The translations under genes and the position numbers were made by a program. Source: Treponema sp. (GTDB lineage Bacteria; Spirochaetota; Spirochaetia; Treponematales; Treponemataceae). From it: 64,000 nt of DNA. The DNA is taken from NCBI GenBank assembly GCA_016288205.1, contig JAEEYO010000063.1, forward strand, positions 1 to 64,000, given 5' to 3'. The notes beneath the pieces were generated by a model that worked only from the letters and a program-made list of their open reading frames with translations, searched no databases and had not been told where the DNA came from. Each line of letters begins with the position of its first letter. The first letter of the stretch is position 1. This document shows, piece by piece, positions 40,209 through 50,647 of this stretch.

Positions 40209-41783
40209 ATGAAAAAGATATTTAAGGCGTTTTTGTGCGCTCTTTTTATGATTGCCGGAGCCAGTGCGTTTGCGGCAAAAAAATCAATCGTATGCGTGAC
40301 TTATCCCGAGTATGACTGGGTGATGAACATCCTTGGAGACAAGGCTTCCAAGTTCAATGTGTCATTGCTTCAGAAAAACGGAACGGATCTGCACAGCTAC
40401 CAGCCGTCGGTCAAGGACATCGCTTCCATTTCAACATGCGACATGCTGGTATATGTCGGCGGAGAAAGCGATGAGTGGGTGGAGAAGGCTCTTTCAAATG
40501 CGAAGAATAAAAACATGATTGTGGTGAACATGATGGAAGTGCTTGGAGACCGCGTTAAGGAAGAGGAAATCGTTGAGGGAATGGAGCACCACCATGACGG
40601 AGACGAGCACCACCATGAGGATGCTGCATCACATCATCATTCTGTAGCATTCAAGGACAGCGATGTAAAGAACCGCTCGCTCTCTGAATTCAACGGAGAA
40701 TGGACATCGGCATACGTTTATTATAAGGAAGGCTCCCTTGACTCAGCCATCGCCTTTACCGCCGCACAGGAACCGAAAACTGATTTGGCCTTGTTGCGTG
40801 CCTGCTATGACAAGGGACTCAAGACTGACATTGATTACATAAATATAAACGGATCAAATGTCTCTTTCAAAATCAAGGGAAAAACAAAGGAGGCAAAATA
40901 CGCATACGCCGGTTACAGGATTGTATCCTACGCTGCCGGAAACAGGGGTGTAAGATATTTCTTCGAAGTACAGGGAAAGGCCAACGGTTGCCCGAAATAC
41001 ATCGGATTTAATGATCACATGATCGCGCCGACCAAACCGGAGCACTACCATTTCTACAGCTCAAACAAAAGCATTGACGATATGTGCGGTGAGTCCGACA
41101 ACTGGCCGACCTATTTCCCGAAGAATTATTCAAAGGACGAAGTGAGCAAGGCTTTCGCAGGATATAATCCGATGGCGCACAGTTCCGCAGCAGGTCACAG
41201 TGATCATCATGCTCACCACCACCATCATGATGAGGATGAGGAAATTGAATATGACGAGCATGTCTGGCTTTCACTCAAAAATGCCGTGATGATTGTGAAC
41301 CATCTTTCCGAAAAGATACAGACTCTTGATTCTGCAAACGCCGCTGCTTACAAAACAAACACCGCATCCTATGTGAAGCAGCTCTCCGATTTGGACAGGG
41401 AATATGCAAAGACCGTTGCCACGGCATCCAGAAAAACCGTGCTCTTTGGTGACCGTTTTCCATTCCGCTACTTGACCGAGGATTACGGACTTTCTTATTA
41501 CGCCGCATTCGTTGGGTGCAGCGCGGAGTCAGAGGCGAGCTTTGAGACTATCAGGTTCCTTTCGAAGAAGGTTGACGAGCTTGGTCTTAAATCAGTTCTC
41601 ACCATTGAAAAGAGCGACAAGAAGATTGCGAAGACAATCATCTCAAACACAAGCGGTAAAAATCAGACCGTTCTGGAGATGGATTCCCTGCAGTCCGTGA
41701 CTAATGATGACATTAAGAGTGGAAGAAATTATCTTTCCGCGATGAAGAAAAACCTTGAGGTGCTTAAGAAGGCACTCAACTAA
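40209..41783 (+). CDS. znuA: Zinc-binding ZnuA-type lipoprotein/periplasmic protein with internal ZinT domain
   Basis: The 524-residue protein starts with a signal peptide (FLCALFMIAGASAFA). A ZnuA N-lobe follows (residues 25-120; NGTDLHSYQPSVKD with ligand H62). A His-rich loop (127-144) leads into a ZinT-like domain (about 151-322; NRSLSEFNGEWTSAYVYY, DHMIAPTKPEHYHFY). A second His-rich loop (330-340) precedes the ZnuA C-lobe (DEHVWLSLKNAV with H351, GDRFPFRYLTEDYG). ZinT is therefore nested in the His-loop of ZnuA rather than appended. GGAGG precedes ATG 40209. The permease and ATPase genes are not in the window. Confidence 0.9.
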   Translation: MKKIFKAFLCALFMIAGASAFAAKKSIVCVTYPEYDWVMNILGDKASKFNVSLLQKNGTDLHSYQPSVKDIASISTCDMLVYVGGESDEWVEKALSNAKNKNMIVVNMMEVLGDRVKEEEIVEGMEHHHDGDEHHHEDAASHHHSVAFKDSDVKNRSLSEFNGEWTSAYVYYKEGSLDSAIAFTAAQEPKTDLALLRACYDKGLKTDIDYININGSNVSFKIKGKTKEAKYAYAGYRIVSYAAGNRGVRYFFEVQGKANGCPKYIGFNDHMIAPTKPEHYHFYSSNKSIDDMCGESDNWPTYFPKNYSKDEVSKAFAGYNPMAHSSAAGHSDHHAHHHHHDEDEEIEYDEHVWLSLKNAVMIVNHLSEKIQTLDSANAAAYKTNTASYVKQLSDLDREYAKTVATASRKTVLFGDRFPFRYLTEDYGLSYYAAFVGCSAESEASFETIRFLSKKVDELGLKSVLTIEKSDKKIAKTIISNTSGKNQTVLEMDSLQSVTNDDIKSGRNYLSAMKKNLEVLKKALN

Positions 41784-41791
41784 AAAAATAG

Positions 41792-41823
41792 GCGGGCATC
41801 CTAAAATGGGTACCCGCTTTTTT
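41792..41823 (+). terminator. Terminator of the zinc operon
   Basis: GCGGGCATCC pairs with GGTACCCGC, followed by six T. Confidence 0.75.
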
Positions 41824-41853
41824 CGCGAAAAATCGTCCCTTTGAATTTATGGA

Positions 41854-42282
41854 TTAGAGCTTGCCGATTTTTGAATTCTCAGCCGGAAGCGACGTTACGT
41901 CAAGAATCATCCAGCCATACTTTCCCGCATCCACACTTTTCTTGTGCAAATTTGATCCAAGTTCGGTCGCAAAGTCAGATCCTCCTTCTGGAATGATGTC
42001 GAGGATTGGAATCTGCATTGCCGTGCCATCAATAGTTGCAATCACATTGTCGCCCTTTGTAAAAGAGCCGGATGTGACGGAACCGTAAACTACGCTGCGG
42101 TCCTTTAACTGCTTAGAGCGCTTGAGACCTACATCCAGTGGTTTGGGAGCAATAGAAAAAACCTTTTCAACCGCAAAGACATTCGGATAATTGCCGTCTG
42201 CAGGAAGAGTTTTTGGATCCGCCGGAACCGCAGCAGGAGCCACAGGTCCCTTTTCTCCAAAAATTGCACTGATAATACCCAT
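41854..42282 (-). CDS. Conserved-looking hypothetical protein
   Basis: The 142-residue protein has no signal peptide. It begins MGIISAIFGEKGPVAPAAVPAD and continues with a beta-rich segment (SVVYGSVTSGSFTKGDNVIATIDG) reminiscent of the small beta-barrels of translation factors, but without enough similarity to name it. GGAGG precedes the ATG. It is transcribed alone, convergent with znuA. Confidence 0.65.
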   Translation of the reverse strand: MGIISAIFGEKGPVAPAAVPADPKTLPADGNYPNVFAVEKVFSIAPKPLDVGLKRSKQLKDRSVVYGSVTSGSFTKGDNVIATIDGTAMQIPILDIIPEGGSDFATELGSNLHKKSVDAGKYGWMILDVTSLPAENSKIGKL

Positions 42283-42461
42283 TATGAGATACCTCCATAT
42301 ATTTCTTAAACTGTGGTTATGGCTCTGATTCTACTTCGCCACGCACTCTTTTCAGTTTAGACCCATCCGGATAACTTGTCAAGTTTTTATGCCCGGACTT
42401 AAAGTTGGGGTGCATTATCGGCAGGTCGGGTCAATTATTTTAGTTTTTTCCTGGAATTTTG

Positions 42462-42490
42462 TTGATTGTTTTTTTGATAAATTGTATATT
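42462..42490 (+). promoter_or_regulatory. Promoter of the alpha-2-macroglobulin operon
   Basis: TTGATT (42462-42467), 17 bases, TATATT (42485-42490) lie about 85 bases before the ATG. The rest of the 42283-42575 gap holds nothing else recognised. Confidence 0.5.
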
Positions 42491-42575
42491 TTTAATGGAT
42501 AAATTTCAGAAATGTGTTTTCCCGAAACAGGGAATGGAGATTCGAGAATAATCGCAATAATATAGAGGAGAATTT

Positions 42576-45500
42576 ATGAAAAGGAAATTATGCTTTGGTT
42601 TAACAGGGCTTGTCCTGCTTGTGGTTTCATTGTTTTTGAACATCGCTTGCGGTTCTGGAGAGGCTGCGAAAACGGGTGCCCTGGAGAGGGACGCTGCCGT
42701 AATCAGCAATCACTCGCTGTCAGATACCTTCGAGGTCGTTGATTTTTCTCCCGACGGAACTTTGAGTAACAGTATAAGTTATCCCTCGGTGCAGATACAG
42801 TTTTCCGAGCCTGTCATATCCTTGCAGAAACTTGGTGAGCCGTCTGATAAATCTCCGTATATTACGATAGAGCCGCCTCTTAAAGGTGTTTTCCGCTGGT
42901 ATGGTACGAGTTTGCTCAGCTTTGAGTCATCCGATAAAGTCATTCCTCAGAAAATCTACAAGGTAAAGGTTTCCCCGGATTTGACATCGGTTTCCGGAAA
43001 GGTGATTACCGGTCAGACGGAATTTACTTTCCACACTCCTGAACTCCGCATGACGGATCTGATTCCCGGATACGGAGCCGTGCAGAATGGAGAGTATATC
43101 GACAAGGACAGCGTTCCCCTGGATGCATCCAAGGATGTGGGACTTAGTTTTAATGCTCCTGTGAATGTTGATTTTATCAAGACACAGCTCAAGGTTATGA
43201 ACGCGGCGACCAACGAGGAGATTCCTTTTACCGCCAAAACAGAAAAGACAAAGGGCAAGGGCAAGGATTCCGTTGAGATTCCTAATTTCATACGTCTTAC
43301 CCTGAACGGAAATATTTCGATCGATACAAGTATCACGATTACCCTGCCTCAGGGCTCATCCGCTGACAAGGACTGCATACAGACCTCAAAAGCTCAGACC
43401 CTGACCTTCCATACTTTGAAGCCTTTTACGCTGAAAGAAGTTGATTCCACCGGATATGATTATTCCAGTTATCCCAACAGAGTTGTGTTCGAATTTTCCG
43501 AGACATTGAAAGAAGGACAGGAAGCTGATGTCGCCAAGTTGATTTCCGTTGATTTTGGTGCCACGGTGACAAAGGACAATATCGCCATTGAGGGAAGAGA
43601 CCTTATCGTGCACAGTCTCCCCGTAAAATACGACTCAAAATATAAGATAACAATTAATCCCGGCGTAAAAGACCGTTTTGACAGGACATCGACCGGCTCA
43701 CGGACTGAAACCATAGAAGTTGCCAGGGCTCCGTCTTATGCGTCTTTCAAGGATTACGGATTCCTCATGCTTGAGGCTCAGTATAATCCGAGGCTTGCGT
43801 TTGCTTTCCAGAACCTGAAAAAAGGATCGGAATATTACTTGTCCGCGCTTACGGATGCAAGGGGAAATCCTGTAAATAAGGATTCAATTTCAGAAAAGCT
43901 TGATTCCGGATTCCCGGCGGATACTGAAATCATCAAGGCATTGGATCTGGCTCCTCAGCTTGAGGCAACGTCTTCGGGTGAGTATCATGGAACGGTTGAA
44001 TTTAATGCGAGCATCAACTATGAGTACCGATACAGGAACTGGCAGACGAAGCAGTATGAGTACGAGGAAAGCTCAAGGACCAACAATCAGATAATTCAGG
44101 TGACAGATTTGGGTCTTACGGTTCGCTATGGATATAACAAAGCCGTGGTTCTTGTAAGCAGCCTGAAGACGGGTGCCCCTGTGGCGAATGCTGAGGTCAG
44201 TGCGGTCAGAATTCCCTACGACTACGGATATTCAGATATTTTCAAAAAGCCTGTCACCACGATAGCAAAGGCAACCACCAATGCACAGGGACTTGCCGTT
44301 GTTTCTATTCCCGCAAAGACTTTCACGGAGTTGTCAAAGAGTTCCGCGCGTCTTTATATAGAAGCAAAAACTTCTGACGACCACGCGATCTTCCGTCCCG
44401 ACAGTCACAATATGTGGTCATCGGCTGTTGAGGAAATTTCAAATCCGTATAGTGCCGAGGAAGTAAAGAACGTTGCGTTCATCTACACGGATCGCGGACT
44501 CTACAAGCCCGGTGAGACTCTGAGCTACAAGATTATTGACCGTCTTCTTGAAAAGGGAAATTATTCCGTGTACAACGGAAACTATAAAATCTGTCTCCAG
44601 GAAGGATACTGGGATCCAAAGGTGTTCGCGACGAACGAGGGTACCACAACGAAAAATGGAACGGCATGGGGTACTTTCAAAATTCCGAATGACATGAAAC
44701 CCGGAACCTATTGCCTTGCCTATAAGCATGGTGACAAGACAGTTGACTCAATTTACTTTGAGGTACAGTTCTTCGAGCGTCTTCGTTTTGAGGCGAGCGC
44801 ATCCATTCCGACAATGGACTACTTTGTGGGAGACACCCTTACCGCAAGTGTTTCCGCATCTTATCTTGGCGGTGGAAGCCTGAGTAACTGTTCCTATGAC
44901 GCGTGGTGGTCCCGTTCTCCGTGTGGATTCGCGCCGGAGGGCTCCAAGTTTGACAGTATGCGTTTTGGCCCCACACAGGGGTATGACGGAACCTCAACTT
45001 TGACCAAGGACGACGGAAAGCTTAATGCCGAGGGAAAAATTTCCCTGTCCCAGAAAACGGACGCTACCAAGCTCAAGGGAAAGGCATACAGATATAGTAT
45101 GCATGCAAGCATCGCCGATTCCGGAAACCAGAGCATTTCGACGAGCGCATCCGCAATCGTGCATCCGGCATATTTCTACCTCGGTTTGGGCGGAATCAAA
45201 AACAACAAGGGATTCCCGAAAAAAGGCACGACCCTTAAGTTTGATTATGTGTGCGTCACTCCGGATGGAAAATCCCCTGCCGCAAGCGAGCTGCCTTCAA
45301 ATAAAAAGATGACGGTCGAGCTGCTCCGTGAGGAATGGAAGGAAGTCCAGCAAATGTCATGGGACGGAAGGCTGACCACACGGTATACTCGCGAGATGGT
45401 GACGGAGAGCACAAAGGAAATTAATCTCTCAGGAAGCGACAAGGAAACCGAGCTGTCCGTAACTCCACAGAACGGCGGTGAATATCTGCTTCGTATCTCC

Positions 45501-48443
45501 ACAAAGGACTCAAAGGACAACGAGGTAGTTACCGAAAGATATTTCTATGTTACAAGCAGCGACTGGTACTGGTTCTCCCGCGACGATGCCGATGAGATCA
45601 AGCTGACAACGGACAAGGATGTTTACGAAGTCGGTGAGACTGCCCAGCTTCTTATGCAGAGTCCTCTTCCAAAGGGTCGCTATCTGATTACTGTTGAGCG
45701 CGACGGAATTTTGTCTGAGGAAGTCCGTGAGATCAAGGAAGCTTCCACTGTGCTTGAGTTCCCAATCAAGGAAAGCTATGTGCCTGTCATGTATGTGGCG
45801 ATTTCTTCTTATTCAACGCGCACTGAGAATCCGCCGAAGGATTTCAAGACTCCCGATGTCGGTAAGCCAAAGGGATATTTCGGTGTCGCTCCCCTGAACG
45901 TAAGCACAAAGACTCGCCGCTTTGAGATTGATGTGAAGACAGACAAGTCCGTTTACAAGCCGGGCGAGACTGCCACAATCAAGCTCCATGCATCGACAAA
46001 ATCAGGACCCGTGAAGGATGCGGAAATCAACCTGATGGCCGTAGACCGCGGAGTGATTGATTTGATCGGCTACCATGTGCAGAATCCTCTTGATTATTTC
46101 TATGCCGCCTACAGATTCCCTGAGTGTGTCTCTGGTGGTGACAGCCGCTCCCTGCTTATGGCTCCGGTCACATATACGAGCAGCAATCTTGTCGGTGGAG
46201 ACTCTGACAAGCTGGATGAAAGAAAGAATTTTGATCCCACGGCACTCTTCCTTCCTGCCATTACGACGGATGCGAACGGTGACGCGACATGTACTTTCAA
46301 GCTCCCTGATACCCTCACGGCTTACAGGATTACTGCGGTCGGTGTGGACAGGGACAATTTCTCCATAAAAGAAAGCGAGATGTCGGTTGCAAATCCTGTG
46401 TCAGTGCGTCAGGTTCTTCCAAGGAAACTTCGTATTGATGACAAGAGCGAAATTGGCGCGACAATTACGAACCTTGAGGACAAAGGCCACGATGTTGAGA
46501 TTTCCATGAAAATCATCGAGGGTGTTGAGGATGACGGAAATGAGGAAAGCGTCTCAAAGCTTGTTGGAAAGGCGGAGCTCATCGGTTCGGACAAACAGAA
46601 CGTAAGGGTGCAGGCAAAATCAACTCAGGCGGCAATGTTCAACATAAAGGCTGTAAGACAGGGATGGATTACAGTTGAATATACGGTACGCTCCAATGTT
46701 GTGAACGAAAGGATTGTCGTGCCGCTTGAAATTGAAAAGCCCTATCTTTGGGAGAAGGTGACGACTGTCGGTGAGGTAGGACGCGACGAGGAAAAAGCGA
46801 GCCTGGAAGAGAAAATCATAATACCGGGCAATTGTGAGGACGGAAAGGGTGAGTTCTATGTGCAGCTTGATCCGACTCGTCTTGGTGTGCTCAGGGAGGC
46901 GGTTGATTATACATTCCATTATCCGTACGGATGTCTTGAGCAGAGATCTTCCGCAGTTCTTCCTTTGATTGCGTTTGGTGATTACATCAAGGCGTTCGGT
47001 CTGAACAATGAGGTCAAGAATCCGAAGAAGGTGGCCCTTGCTGAAATCAAGAAGTGGGGTGACTCACAGCTTTCCAACGGAGGATTCCCGTACTGGCCGA
47101 GCGGAACTTATGACAGCGAGTATGTTTCCACAAGAATCGGTGAGATACTCGGAATAGCCATGGCAAAGGAAATGAAGATTCCTGACACCATAGACGTGGG
47201 CAAGCTCGCGAACTATCTGCTGGGCAAGGGATATGAGCATTTGGACAAGAGAACTACATATTCGTATTATGCCTACGATGCCGTGCATGAGCTTTATGCT
47301 GCGGTTCTGCTTGGTGCGGAAGTTGATGTGACAAAACTTGCCGATTTCCTTACTGCGGATGATGTTGATTTCTCAACTCTCTGTCTCTGCGGAATGATTT
47401 ATGCAAAGGCCGGTTATAAGAACAGGGCTAAGGATGCGCTGAAGAAGGCGAAGAAATATGTTTCCGTCACAAGCCAGGGAGCGGACATCAATGCGGGCGG
47501 ATTCGACGGTTACTGGTCATTCTACTGGAACAGTGCAGAAAAGTACGCGCTTCTCCTGCAGCTCCTTTGTGATACGGATCCGGGGGACAGTCTCTGTCAG
47601 CATGTGGTCTTTGAGTTGCTCAAACAGCAGAGGGCAAACCGAGGATACTGGTTCTCTACAGCAGGAACGGCACGCGTACTCACAGCCTTTGATGAGTATA
47701 TCCGTGCGAACAAGCTGACGAAGCTGGATTTCACTGCCGAGGTTCTTTTGGGCGGAAATAAGGTTCTGTCCGGAAATTTCAAGGGAGTGAATGCGGAGGC
47801 GGTTGAGACGACCGTACCTTTTGGAGCTGATCCGTTGAAGTCTCTTTCCAAGGATAAGGAGATTTCACTGAAATTCAACAAGGACGGAAAGGGAACTCTC
47901 TTCTATACAACATCGTTGAAGTATGCCATTCCTCTGGAGGAGCAGACGGCTCGCGACGAGGGAATCTGTATCTTCACGGAGATTATGGACGCAAAGACCG
48001 GAGAGGTAGTGAAGGGAGACAAACTGGAGTCCGGAAAGATTTACCGCGAGAAAGTCTACGTGTCCTCAAATCACAACAGAAACTTTGTGGCGGTGCGTGC
48101 TCCCATTCCCGCTGGTGCGGAGATTTTGAACGCCGCGTTTGCGACAACCGGAACTCTCCCCGAAAACGCTGCGGAACAGGAAAGGGATTACGACGATGAC
48201 TACTATTATGATTATTACGATTACTACTACGAGAATTCAAACTGGTGGTTGTCTTACGAGGGAATTTACGATACTGAGGTCCAGTACTTCTGGGATAAGT
48301 TCCCGAGAGGAAATCAGACCGTAGAGTTCACTTTCCGTGCCACACGCAAGGGAGATTTCAGCACGCCGTCTGCTACAGCCGAATGTATGTATGAGGAAGA
48401 AATCTTCGGACGCAGCAATGGAAAGAAATGGACCATTGAATGA
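42576..48443 (+). CDS. Bacterial alpha-2-macroglobulin lipoprotein
   Basis: The 1955-residue protein has a signal ending LFLNIAC (C25, relaxed lipobox), repeated MG-type beta domains, a bait-like region around residues 1150-1230, and the thioester motif in YPYGCLEQRSS with C1453. A helical thioester domain follows. Bacterial A2Ms are anchored in the periplasm, trap proteases and are usually paired with PBP1C, as here. The C-terminal region has an unusual Asp/Tyr-rich insertion at about 1871-1888. The stop overlaps the pbpC start (ATGA). Confidence 0.95.
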   Translation: MKRKLCFGLTGLVLLVVSLFLNIACGSGEAAKTGALERDAAVISNHSLSDTFEVVDFSPDGTLSNSISYPSVQIQFSEPVISLQKLGEPSDKSPYITIEPPLKGVFRWYGTSLLSFESSDKVIPQKIYKVKVSPDLTSVSGKVITGQTEFTFHTPELRMTDLIPGYGAVQNGEYIDKDSVPLDASKDVGLSFNAPVNVDFIKTQLKVMNAATNEEIPFTAKTEKTKGKGKDSVEIPNFIRLTLNGNISIDTSITITLPQGSSADKDCIQTSKAQTLTFHTLKPFTLKEVDSTGYDYSSYPNRVVFEFSETLKEGQEADVAKLISVDFGATVTKDNIAIEGRDLIVHSLPVKYDSKYKITINPGVKDRFDRTSTGSRTETIEVARAPSYASFKDYGFLMLEAQYNPRLAFAFQNLKKGSEYYLSALTDARGNPVNKDSISEKLDSGFPADTEIIKALDLAPQLEATSSGEYHGTVEFNASINYEYRYRNWQTKQYEYEESSRTNNQIIQVTDLGLTVRYGYNKAVVLVSSLKTGAPVANAEVSAVRIPYDYGYSDIFKKPVTTIAKATTNAQGLAVVSIPAKTFTELSKSSARLYIEAKTSDDHAIFRPDSHNMWSSAVEEISNPYSAEEVKNVAFIYTDRGLYKPGETLSYKIIDRLLEKGNYSVYNGNYKICLQEGYWDPKVFATNEGTTTKNGTAWGTFKIPNDMKPGTYCLAYKHGDKTVDSIYFEVQFFERLRFEASASIPTMDYFVGDTLTASVSASYLGGGSLSNCSYDAWWSRSPCGFAPEGSKFDSMRFGPTQGYDGTSTLTKDDGKLNAEGKISLSQKTDATKLKGKAYRYSMHASIADSGNQSISTSASAIVHPAYFYLGLGGIKNNKGFPKKGTTLKFDYVCVTPDGKSPAASELPSNKKMTVELLREEWKEVQQMSWDGRLTTRYTREMVTESTKEINLSGSDKETELSVTPQNGGEYLLRISTKDSKDNEVVTERYFYVTSSDWYWFSRDDADEIKLTTDKDVYEVGETAQLLMQSPLPKGRYLITVERDGILSEEVREIKEASTVLEFPIKESYVPVMYVAISSYSTRTENPPKDFKTPDVGKPKGYFGVAPLNVSTKTRRFEIDVKTDKSVYKPGETATIKLHASTKSGPVKDAEINLMAVDRGVIDLIGYHVQNPLDYFYAAYRFPECVSGGDSRSLLMAPVTYTSSNLVGGDSDKLDERKNFDPTALFLPAITTDANGDATCTFKLPDTLTAYRITAVGVDRDNFSIKESEMSVANPVSVRQVLPRKLRIDDKSEIGATITNLEDKGHDVEISMKIIEGVEDDGNEESVSKLVGKAELIGSDKQNVRVQAKSTQAAMFNIKAVRQGWITVEYTVRSNVVNERIVVPLEIEKPYLWEKVTTVGEVGRDEEKASLEEKIIIPGNCEDGKGEFYVQLDPTRLGVLREAVDYTFHYPYGCLEQRSSAVLPLIAFGDYIKAFGLNNEVKNPKKVALAEIKKWGDSQLSNGGFPYWPSGTYDSEYVSTRIGEILGIAMAKEMKIPDTIDVGKLANYLLGKGYEHLDKRTTYSYYAYDAVHELYAAVLLGAEVDVTKLADFLTADDVDFSTLCLCGMIYAKAGYKNRAKDALKKAKKYVSVTSQGADINAGGFDGYWSFYWNSAEKYALLLQLLCDTDPGDSLCQHVVFELLKQQRANRGYWFSTAGTARVLTAFDEYIRANKLTKLDFTAEVLLGGNKVLSGNFKGVNAEAVETTVPFGADPLKSLSKDKEISLKFNKDGKGTLFYTTSLKYAIPLEEQTARDEGICIFTEIMDAKTGEVVKGDKLESGKIYREKVYVSSNHNRNFVAVRAPIPAGAEILNAAFATTGTLPENAAEQERDYDDDYYYDYYDYYYENSNWWLSYEGIYDTEVQYFWDKFPRGNQTVEFTFRATRKGDFSTPSATAECMYEEEIFGRSNGKKWTIE

Positions 48444-50635
48444 GTGAAAAAAAACGTGCCGGTGGGAAAAAATCTCGCCGGCATTTCCCACGTATTTTAA
48501 TCTTTTTGCTTGTCGTTGTGCTGCTGATTGCGGGAACGCACCTGTTTTTCTATCTTTCGCCAATGCCTGAATTGGATGCGTTTTTGAACCAGCAGTACAG
48601 CACGCGTTTTTATGACAGAAAAGGAATCCTTCTTCACATTATGCCTCTGGAGGGTGGTGTGAGGAAGGAATACCGGACCCTTGATGAATACCCTGAATAT
48701 TTAAAGAAGAAATTCATAGAGGAAGAAGACTCTCACTTTTATTTTCATCCCGGTGTGAACTTCCTGTCCGTAATAAGGGCGGCAAAGCAAAACAAGGATG
48801 CCGGAAAAGTCGTAAGCGGCGCGTCCACAATCACAATGCAGCTGGTAAGGCTCATCTTTCCGCGTACCGGGGACGTTTCAATGCGGACAAAGATTGACGA
48901 GATGTTCCTTGCGTTTAAAATAGAGGCGAAGCTTTCCAAAAAACAGATTCTTGAACTTTATTTGAACAATATCCCTTTCGGAAACCTGGCGGATGGAGTG
49001 GCATCTGCGGCGAGGACATTTTATGAAAAGACACCGGATCAGCTGACCAACGACGAGATTGACGTTCTTGCGAAAATCCCGAGACGGCCTTCTGAATATG
49101 CTCCTCCAAAATCATGTGACTACAACACGAGATGCAATCATTTCATTTTGTATGCGATAAAAAATCTCAAGGAGACATACGGAGTAATTCCCCCGGAGAT
49201 ATATCTTTCCATTGACTGCGAGCTTACGGAAAAAAGCGAGAGTCTTGTGCAACTGCAGCTTTCCGAGCATCAGAGCGCGCGAATTCACAACGGTGCGGCT
49301 TTTGTGATCAACAATAAGACCGGGGAAATAATCGTCTGGTGCGGGGACGCGTCTTTTAAAAATGAACATGCGGGTCAGATTGACGGCGTGCTTGCCCTGA
49401 ATCAGCCCGGCAGCTCCATGAAACCTCTTCTGTATGCCCATGCGCTGGAAAATGGATTTTATCCCTCGGCAATTCTCCCGGACATACAGATGGATTTTGG
49501 AGCGAGCGGTGTCTATATCCCGAATAATTTTAACAACCGCTTCAACGGTCCTGTTTCCATGCGTTACAGTCTTGCGTCGAGTTTGAATGTGCCTGCCGTT
49601 TATCTGCTCCATGAGGTCGGAATTGACACATATTTTTCAAGGCTCATGGATTTGGGGTACGAGTCGCTTTCTAAATCCCGCGAGAGTTTAGGCTTGTCCC
49701 TTGCTTTGGGAGCGGGTGAGGTGTCGCTTTATGAGATGGTCCGTGCATTCTCGGTTTTCCCGAACGACGGAAGACTGACCAGCGTGTTTTTTGAGAAGCA
49801 GGAAAAGAATCCTGAGCCTATGCAAAAAAAGAAGAGGATTTTTGACCCTGATACTACAAGGGTCATCTGCGATATGTTGAGTGACAAGTCGGCGCGTGCA
49901 TTGGGATTCGGCAACGCAAAGGTTTTTGACACGCCTTATCCGAGCATTTTTAAGACAGGAACATCCAATCAGTTCCAGAACATAATTGCATTGGGGGCGA
50001 CCAGCGAGTATACCGCCGGAGTATGGATGGGAAATCATGAGGGAGAAACTGTCGTCAAACAGACCGGAAGCAGCATTCCCGCCCGTGTGGTCCGGAATCT
50101 TCTGGATACTTTGACGAAGGAAACAGACGCGAAGGAATTCCTTCAGCCTGAGAAATACGAGAAGAGGGAGATATGCGCTCTCTCGGGAATGAAACCTGGA
50201 CCATCTTGTCCTGCCGTGATAAAAGAGTTCGTTCCGAAAATCAGCGGCGAGAATGCGGATTTTGAAAAGACTTGCTCGTGGCACAGAGTGAAGAATGGGA
50301 CAGTTGTCATTCTGTACCCTGAACTGTACCGCCATTGGGCCAGCAACAAGAATTTTCATGGTACAATTTCCTCGGAAGGTGACAGATTGCAGATAATGAC
50401 ACCAAAAAATAACTCTGTCTTCGTTTTGGACCCTCTCATGCCGGCCGAAGTGCAGAAGATTCATGTCATGGCACTCGGAGGACAACATGGGGGGGCACAG
50501 CTCTTCGTGGACGGCGACCATTTTTACGGTTCCTCAGATTCATTGACCTGGGATGTTCCCCTGACGAGGGGCGCGCATACTCTGACCGTAGTGTCCGGTG
50601 ACGAGAGCCACACGATTTCCTACACAGTACAGTGA
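48440..50635 (+). CDS. pbpC: Penicillin-binding protein 1C
   Basis: The 731-residue protein has one N-terminal membrane segment (ILIFLLVVVLLIAGTHLFFY), a glycosyltransferase GT51 domain (EEEDSHFYFHPGV, GASTITMQLVRL) and a transpeptidase domain with SSMK near residue 325, SLN and KTGTSN. A C-terminal PBP1C-type beta domain follows. PBP1C builds or repairs peptidoglycan and is thought to act with alpha-2-macroglobulin after envelope damage. The four-base overlap with the A2M gene shows the two are co-expressed. Confidence 0.95.
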   Translation: MSEKKRAGGKKSRRHFPRILIFLLVVVLLIAGTHLFFYLSPMPELDAFLNQQYSTRFYDRKGILLHIMPLEGGVRKEYRTLDEYPEYLKKKFIEEEDSHFYFHPGVNFLSVIRAAKQNKDAGKVVSGASTITMQLVRLIFPRTGDVSMRTKIDEMFLAFKIEAKLSKKQILELYLNNIPFGNLADGVASAARTFYEKTPDQLTNDEIDVLAKIPRRPSEYAPPKSCDYNTRCNHFILYAIKNLKETYGVIPPEIYLSIDCELTEKSESLVQLQLSEHQSARIHNGAAFVINNKTGEIIVWCGDASFKNEHAGQIDGVLALNQPGSSMKPLLYAHALENGFYPSAILPDIQMDFGASGVYIPNNFNNRFNGPVSMRYSLASSLNVPAVYLLHEVGIDTYFSRLMDLGYESLSKSRESLGLSLALGAGEVSLYEMVRAFSVFPNDGRLTSVFFEKQEKNPEPMQKKKRIFDPDTTRVICDMLSDKSARALGFGNAKVFDTPYPSIFKTGTSNQFQNIIALGATSEYTAGVWMGNHEGETVVKQTGSSIPARVVRNLLDTLTKETDAKEFLQPEKYEKREICALSGMKPGPSCPAVIKEFVPKISGENADFEKTCSWHRVKNGTVVILYPELYRHWASNKNFHGTISSEGDRLQIMTPKNNSVFVLDPLMPAEVQKIHVMALGGQHGGAQLFVDGDHFYGSSDSLTWDVPLTRGAHTLTVVSGDESHTISYTVQ

Positions 50636-50647
50636 TTCAGATTTGCT

